A DNA stretch of 64,000 nt from Hoplostethus atlanticus (Eukaryota > Chordata > Actinopteri > Trachichthyiformes > Trachichthyidae): positions 1,940,001-2,004,000 of the forward strand of contig JAXDDX010000046.1 in assembly GCA_034670405.1 (NCBI GenBank), read 5' to 3'. Shown here piece after piece: positions 62,601-64,000 of the stretch; the stretch's first letter is position 1; each line of letters opens with the position of its first letter. Below the pieces are notes generated by a model. It did no database searches. It was not told the DNA's origin and worked only from the letters and a program-made list of their open reading frames with translations. Position numbers and translations under genes: made by a program.

Positions 62601-63861
62601 GGAGCATTTGAATTGTGGGGAAGCAGCAGCCCTGGGTTAGGCCGACAAAAATATACTTGTTTCATGCCTTTGTCTGCCTCCTAGGCCCTCAAACGGAAAC
62701 CCGATTTGTTCTTGTCTGAAAGTCTTGACGTGAAAGCAGTGTACCACTGTGGTAAGTTGGCACATCATTTACACACACACCTACACACTGCACTGGGTGT
62801 TTTGCTTCACTGCCTGAAAACTGTGCAGTCATACCTGTCAGCATCTGAAGTACAAAGTGTGAATGTTTGACATTATCCTTCAGTTGGTTGTTTGTTTCCT
62901 GATCGCGCCCCAATTCTCTCCTTCCTCTAGGAGTTCTGTCGCTCAAATTTCCAGAGGCTCCAACAGTCAAGTCCACGTGCTTGTTCTTTGTGAGCGCGCG
63001 TGCACACACACACACACACACACATTTAAAAACATACAAAAATATACATATTAACTATACTAGCATTATTTTACATAAAAAAAAAAATAAATAATGTCAT
63101 TTGGTTCCCTTTGTGCTGATTGTCTCTGTGTGTTTGCCTTAGACGGAGTTGTTACCCCGCTGCTCAGATGTGCCCCCAGTGGCCAGGGTGGTGCAGGAGG
63201 ACGGCAAACTATTGGTGCAAGCTGTGCTGGAGGTGAGAAGCACAGGATTACATGTCACATTATAGAGAAGCTTTACTATTTCACTTGTGCTGTAAGTGGT
63301 CATACATCAGCCCTCCTTATGTACTTGTCCCTGTTCGTCCTCTCTTATCATGTCGCTGATGTAAAATGCCCCTCCACTCGCTCTCCAGGGAATCGGGGGC
63401 GCGGCATCTCGGAGTCTGATGGACCAGTTTGCCGAGGTGCTCTTCTGTCTGAACAAGCACTGCTTTGCTCTGCTCTCCGTGTGGTTGAAGGAGGCACTGC
63501 AGCCGTCAGGGTTTCCCTCTTCCCGGGTCACTGCTGAACAGAAAAACACCTTCTCACAGCAGATACTCAGGTAACACACACTTGACTGGTACACTCAGGC
63601 AGTATCTTGCTAACATTTTCATGCAGAGTACTGTTTGCACACGTGTTTAGAGGGTTTATTTATTTATTTCAGTTGGCCAACCACATGATTTTTGCCCTCA
63701 GCTCGTTAATTATATGTGTTTGCCCTGTCTCTTCTGTCCCCCTCTCCACTACTTCATCCTGCAGAGAGCGAGTGAACAAGCGGAGGGTGAAGGACATAGT
63801 GAAGGAGTTCACCCTAGTGTGCAGAGGGCTCCATGGTACAGAGTATGCAGCTGAATACTGA
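41230..63861 (+). CDS. ipo13: Importin-13, karyopherin-beta nuclear transport receptor
   Basis: Twenty-two coding exons: 41230-41298, 47560-47685, 47769-48125, 48331-48584, 51589-51729, 51921-52062, 52747-52913, 53235-53355, 53898-54045, 54698-54879, 55155-55181, 55381-55515, 57008-57160, 57341-57421, 57520-57657, 59149-59245, 61263-61315, 62685-62751, 62931-62989, 63143-63232, 63389-63570 and 63765-63861. Every junction keeps phase, giving 961 aa (human 963). Importin-13 binds RanGTP and shuttles cargo both ways: it imports UBC9, the MAGOH-RBM8A dimer and PAX6, and exports eIF1A. Landmarks are ALDFTVENVEK at the start, an importin-beta N-terminal region (about 45-110, with EIQYFGASALHTKISRYWSD), then a HEAT-repeat solenoid including LLELLTVLPEEFQTSRLPQY, MIMFCTGIPGHYPVNETTSS and STLKKICRECKYDLPPYA. 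The C-terminus matches RERVNKRRVK...CRGLHGTEYAAEY. The most divergent part is the acidic/proline-rich loop in the exon at 57,008. The N-terminus before DALDF is also not conserved with human. Confidence 0.98.
41299..47559 (+). other. Intron 1 of ipo13
   Basis: A 6.3-kb intron, the longest in the gene. It contains GT-rich and purine-rich low-complexity DNA (41.7-42.1 kb), (GT)n at about 44,582-44,622 and a hAT-like MITE end near 45.05-45.15 kb. No embedded gene could be supported. Confidence 0.85.
45054..45150 (+). mobile_element. Fragment of a hAT-type MITE
   Basis: TAGGGCTGCAGGTTATCAC followed by AT-rich sequence with repeated TTGATATTGTAATTGCAATTAT resembles the left end of common fish hAT MITEs that begin TAGGGCTGCACGATTAT. 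No right end was found, so it is probably truncated. Confidence 0.4.
48585..51588 (+). other. Intron 4 of ipo13
   Basis: A 3.0-kb intron with a rather weak donor (AG|GTTTGT). It contains GA-rich DNA at about 48.75-48.88 kb, (CA)n at about 49,244-49,292, (GT)n at about 49,618-49,642, (CA)n at about 50,287-50,312 and an imperfect hairpin at 50,929-50,964. No exon or RNA gene is recognised. Confidence 0.8.
50929..50964. repeat. Imperfect inverted repeat (hairpin)
   Basis: The left arm GCATCCACACAATCCCC pairs with the right arm GGGGGCTGCGTGGATGC across a very short loop, with 14 of 17 positions complementary. It is too short for a typical pre-miRNA and no function is claimed. Confidence 0.55.
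53365..53429. repeat. (CA)n microsatellite at an ipo13 donor
   Basis: About 32 CA units beginning about 10 nt after the donor of the exon ending at 53,355. Confidence 0.95.
54120..54560. mobile_element. Degenerate interspersed repeat in ipo13 intron 9
   Basis: The segment has phrases such as GCTGTTCCAAAGTATAGGAGC, CTTGTAGGCAAGTCATAGGA and GAAGCCAATGTAGAGAAGC, which recur in a dispersed fish repeat that I recognise by wording but cannot name. It has no coding capacity and no clear ends. It fills most of the intron between 54,046 and 54,697. Confidence 0.45.
55155..55181 (+). other. 27-nt microexon of ipo13
   Basis: It encodes exactly nine residues, EVLIKQIHK, flanked by TTTCTCAAG and GTGAGC. 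The human protein has DVLMKQIHK at the same place, so the exon is required for the conserved sequence. It is in phase 0 on both sides, so skipping it would preserve the frame. It is already included in the ipo13 model. Confidence 0.92.
55516..57007 (+). other. Intron 12 of ipo13
   Basis: A 1.5-kb intron with (CA)n at about 55,539-55,581, (GT)n at about 56,429-56,459 and a longer (GT)n at about 56,611-56,666. No exon is seen. Confidence 0.85.
57250..57330 (+). repeat. (GT/GC)n tract before an ipo13 acceptor
   Basis: About 80 bp of alternating GTGTGC/GCGTGC sits in the 180-nt intron before the exon at 57,341 and ends about 10 nt before the acceptor. The usual pyrimidine tract is reduced to CACACCCATGCTTCAG. 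Confidence 0.9.
57947..59041 (+). mobile_element. Non-autonomous hAT transposon with broken BED finger
   Basis: The left end TAGGGATGCAGCGATTA and right end TATAATCGTTGCATCCCTA are inverted copies. Identical 8-bp duplications ATTGCAGC flank them (57,939-57,946 and 59,042-59,049). On the plus strand, starting about 58,464, a ZBED-type N-terminus reads MAEGPSDLYPPKKRLKSSVW then EYFGYTKD. The zinc-binding half (KTCRKKVAAKGSNTSSLLQH) continues in another frame, so the finger is frameshifted. The rest of the transposase is gone. It fills most of ipo13 intron 15, ending about 107 bp before the acceptor. Confidence 0.92.
59246..61262 (+). other. Intron 16 of ipo13
   Basis: A 2.0-kb intron containing a possible hAT-like MITE (59.52-59.97 kb) and pyrimidine-rich DNA. 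No exon is seen. Confidence 0.85.
59520..59970. mobile_element. Probable hAT-type MITE
   Basis: The left part CAGGGATACT... AGCCCGGGGGCCACGTTTGG and the right part CGCAAGTGGCCCCCGGGCCA are inverted relative to each other. The GGCCCGGGGGCCAC-type arms are typical of hAT MITEs found across vertebrates. The exact ends and target duplication are not clear. Confidence 0.5.
61316..62684 (+). other. Intron 17 of ipo13
   Basis: A 1.37-kb intron with TC-rich tracts near 61.35-61.41 kb and 62.16-62.21 kb. No exon, RNA gene or clear transposon is recognised. Confidence 0.8.
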
Positions 63862-63966
63862 AACTTGACCGTTGAACTTTGACCTAACCGTGACTTCTGC
63901 CCTCAGTGCAAAACTGCTGGATGCCCCAACAGTACAGCTCTCACAAACCCCAAAACTGAAGATTTC

Positions 63967-63972
63967 ATTAAA
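63967..63972 (+). other. ipo13 poly(A) signal
   Basis: ATTAAA lies 106 bp after the ipo13 stop codon, the first canonical or common-variant signal downstream. It predicts a short 3' UTR ending near the window edge. Confidence 0.55.
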
Positions 63973-64000
63973 CGATTGTAATGACACCCGCCCCGCTACA

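Overview
This is a vertebrate nuclear window, almost certainly from a ray-finned (teleost) fish. The genes are split into many short GT-AG exons. (CA)n and (GA)n microsatellites occur every few kilobases. The interspersed repeats are fish-typical: hAT elements with 8-bp target duplications, a Tc1/mariner MITE flanked by TA, and 5'-truncated LINE tails ending in short tandem repeats. All gene models below were built by hand from splice sites, reading-frame phase and remembered family sequence. No alignment was run.

Layout. (1) Positions 1-9.7 kb hold repeats and no gene that can be supported, including a 20-bp minisatellite at about 4.73-5.09 kb. (2) Positions 9,704-12,226 (+) carry the last two exons of an unrecognised gene. 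It ends tail-to-tail with (3) mmachc (-, 15,975-17,350), the cobalamin-trafficking enzyme, complete in five exons. (4) A compact divergent promoter at about 17.35-17.66 kb carries a ZNF143/THAP11-type site. It is followed by (5) a coiled-coil gene (+, 20,051-25,685, 11 coding exons, 409 aa), taken as ccdc163 because of its head-to-head position with mmachc. One of its introns is GC-AG. (6) A five-exon gene (-, 29,168-38,701, 341 aa) encodes a small mucin-like type I membrane glycoprotein that I cannot name. Its third intron holds about 3 kb of 18-bp minisatellite that is open in several frames on both strands. (7) ipo13 (+, 41,230-63,861, 22 coding exons, 961 aa), the nuclear transport receptor importin-13, is complete with a poly(A) signal near the window end.

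Relations. mmachc and ccdc163 form a bidirectional pair, as in human. The mucin-like gene and ipo13 are also divergent, about 2.5 kb apart. Mobile elements lie in intergenic or intronic DNA and none breaks a coding exon, but several lie close to splice sites. No operon, CRISPR array, tRNA or rRNA was seen, and there is no sign of a prokaryotic or viral system.
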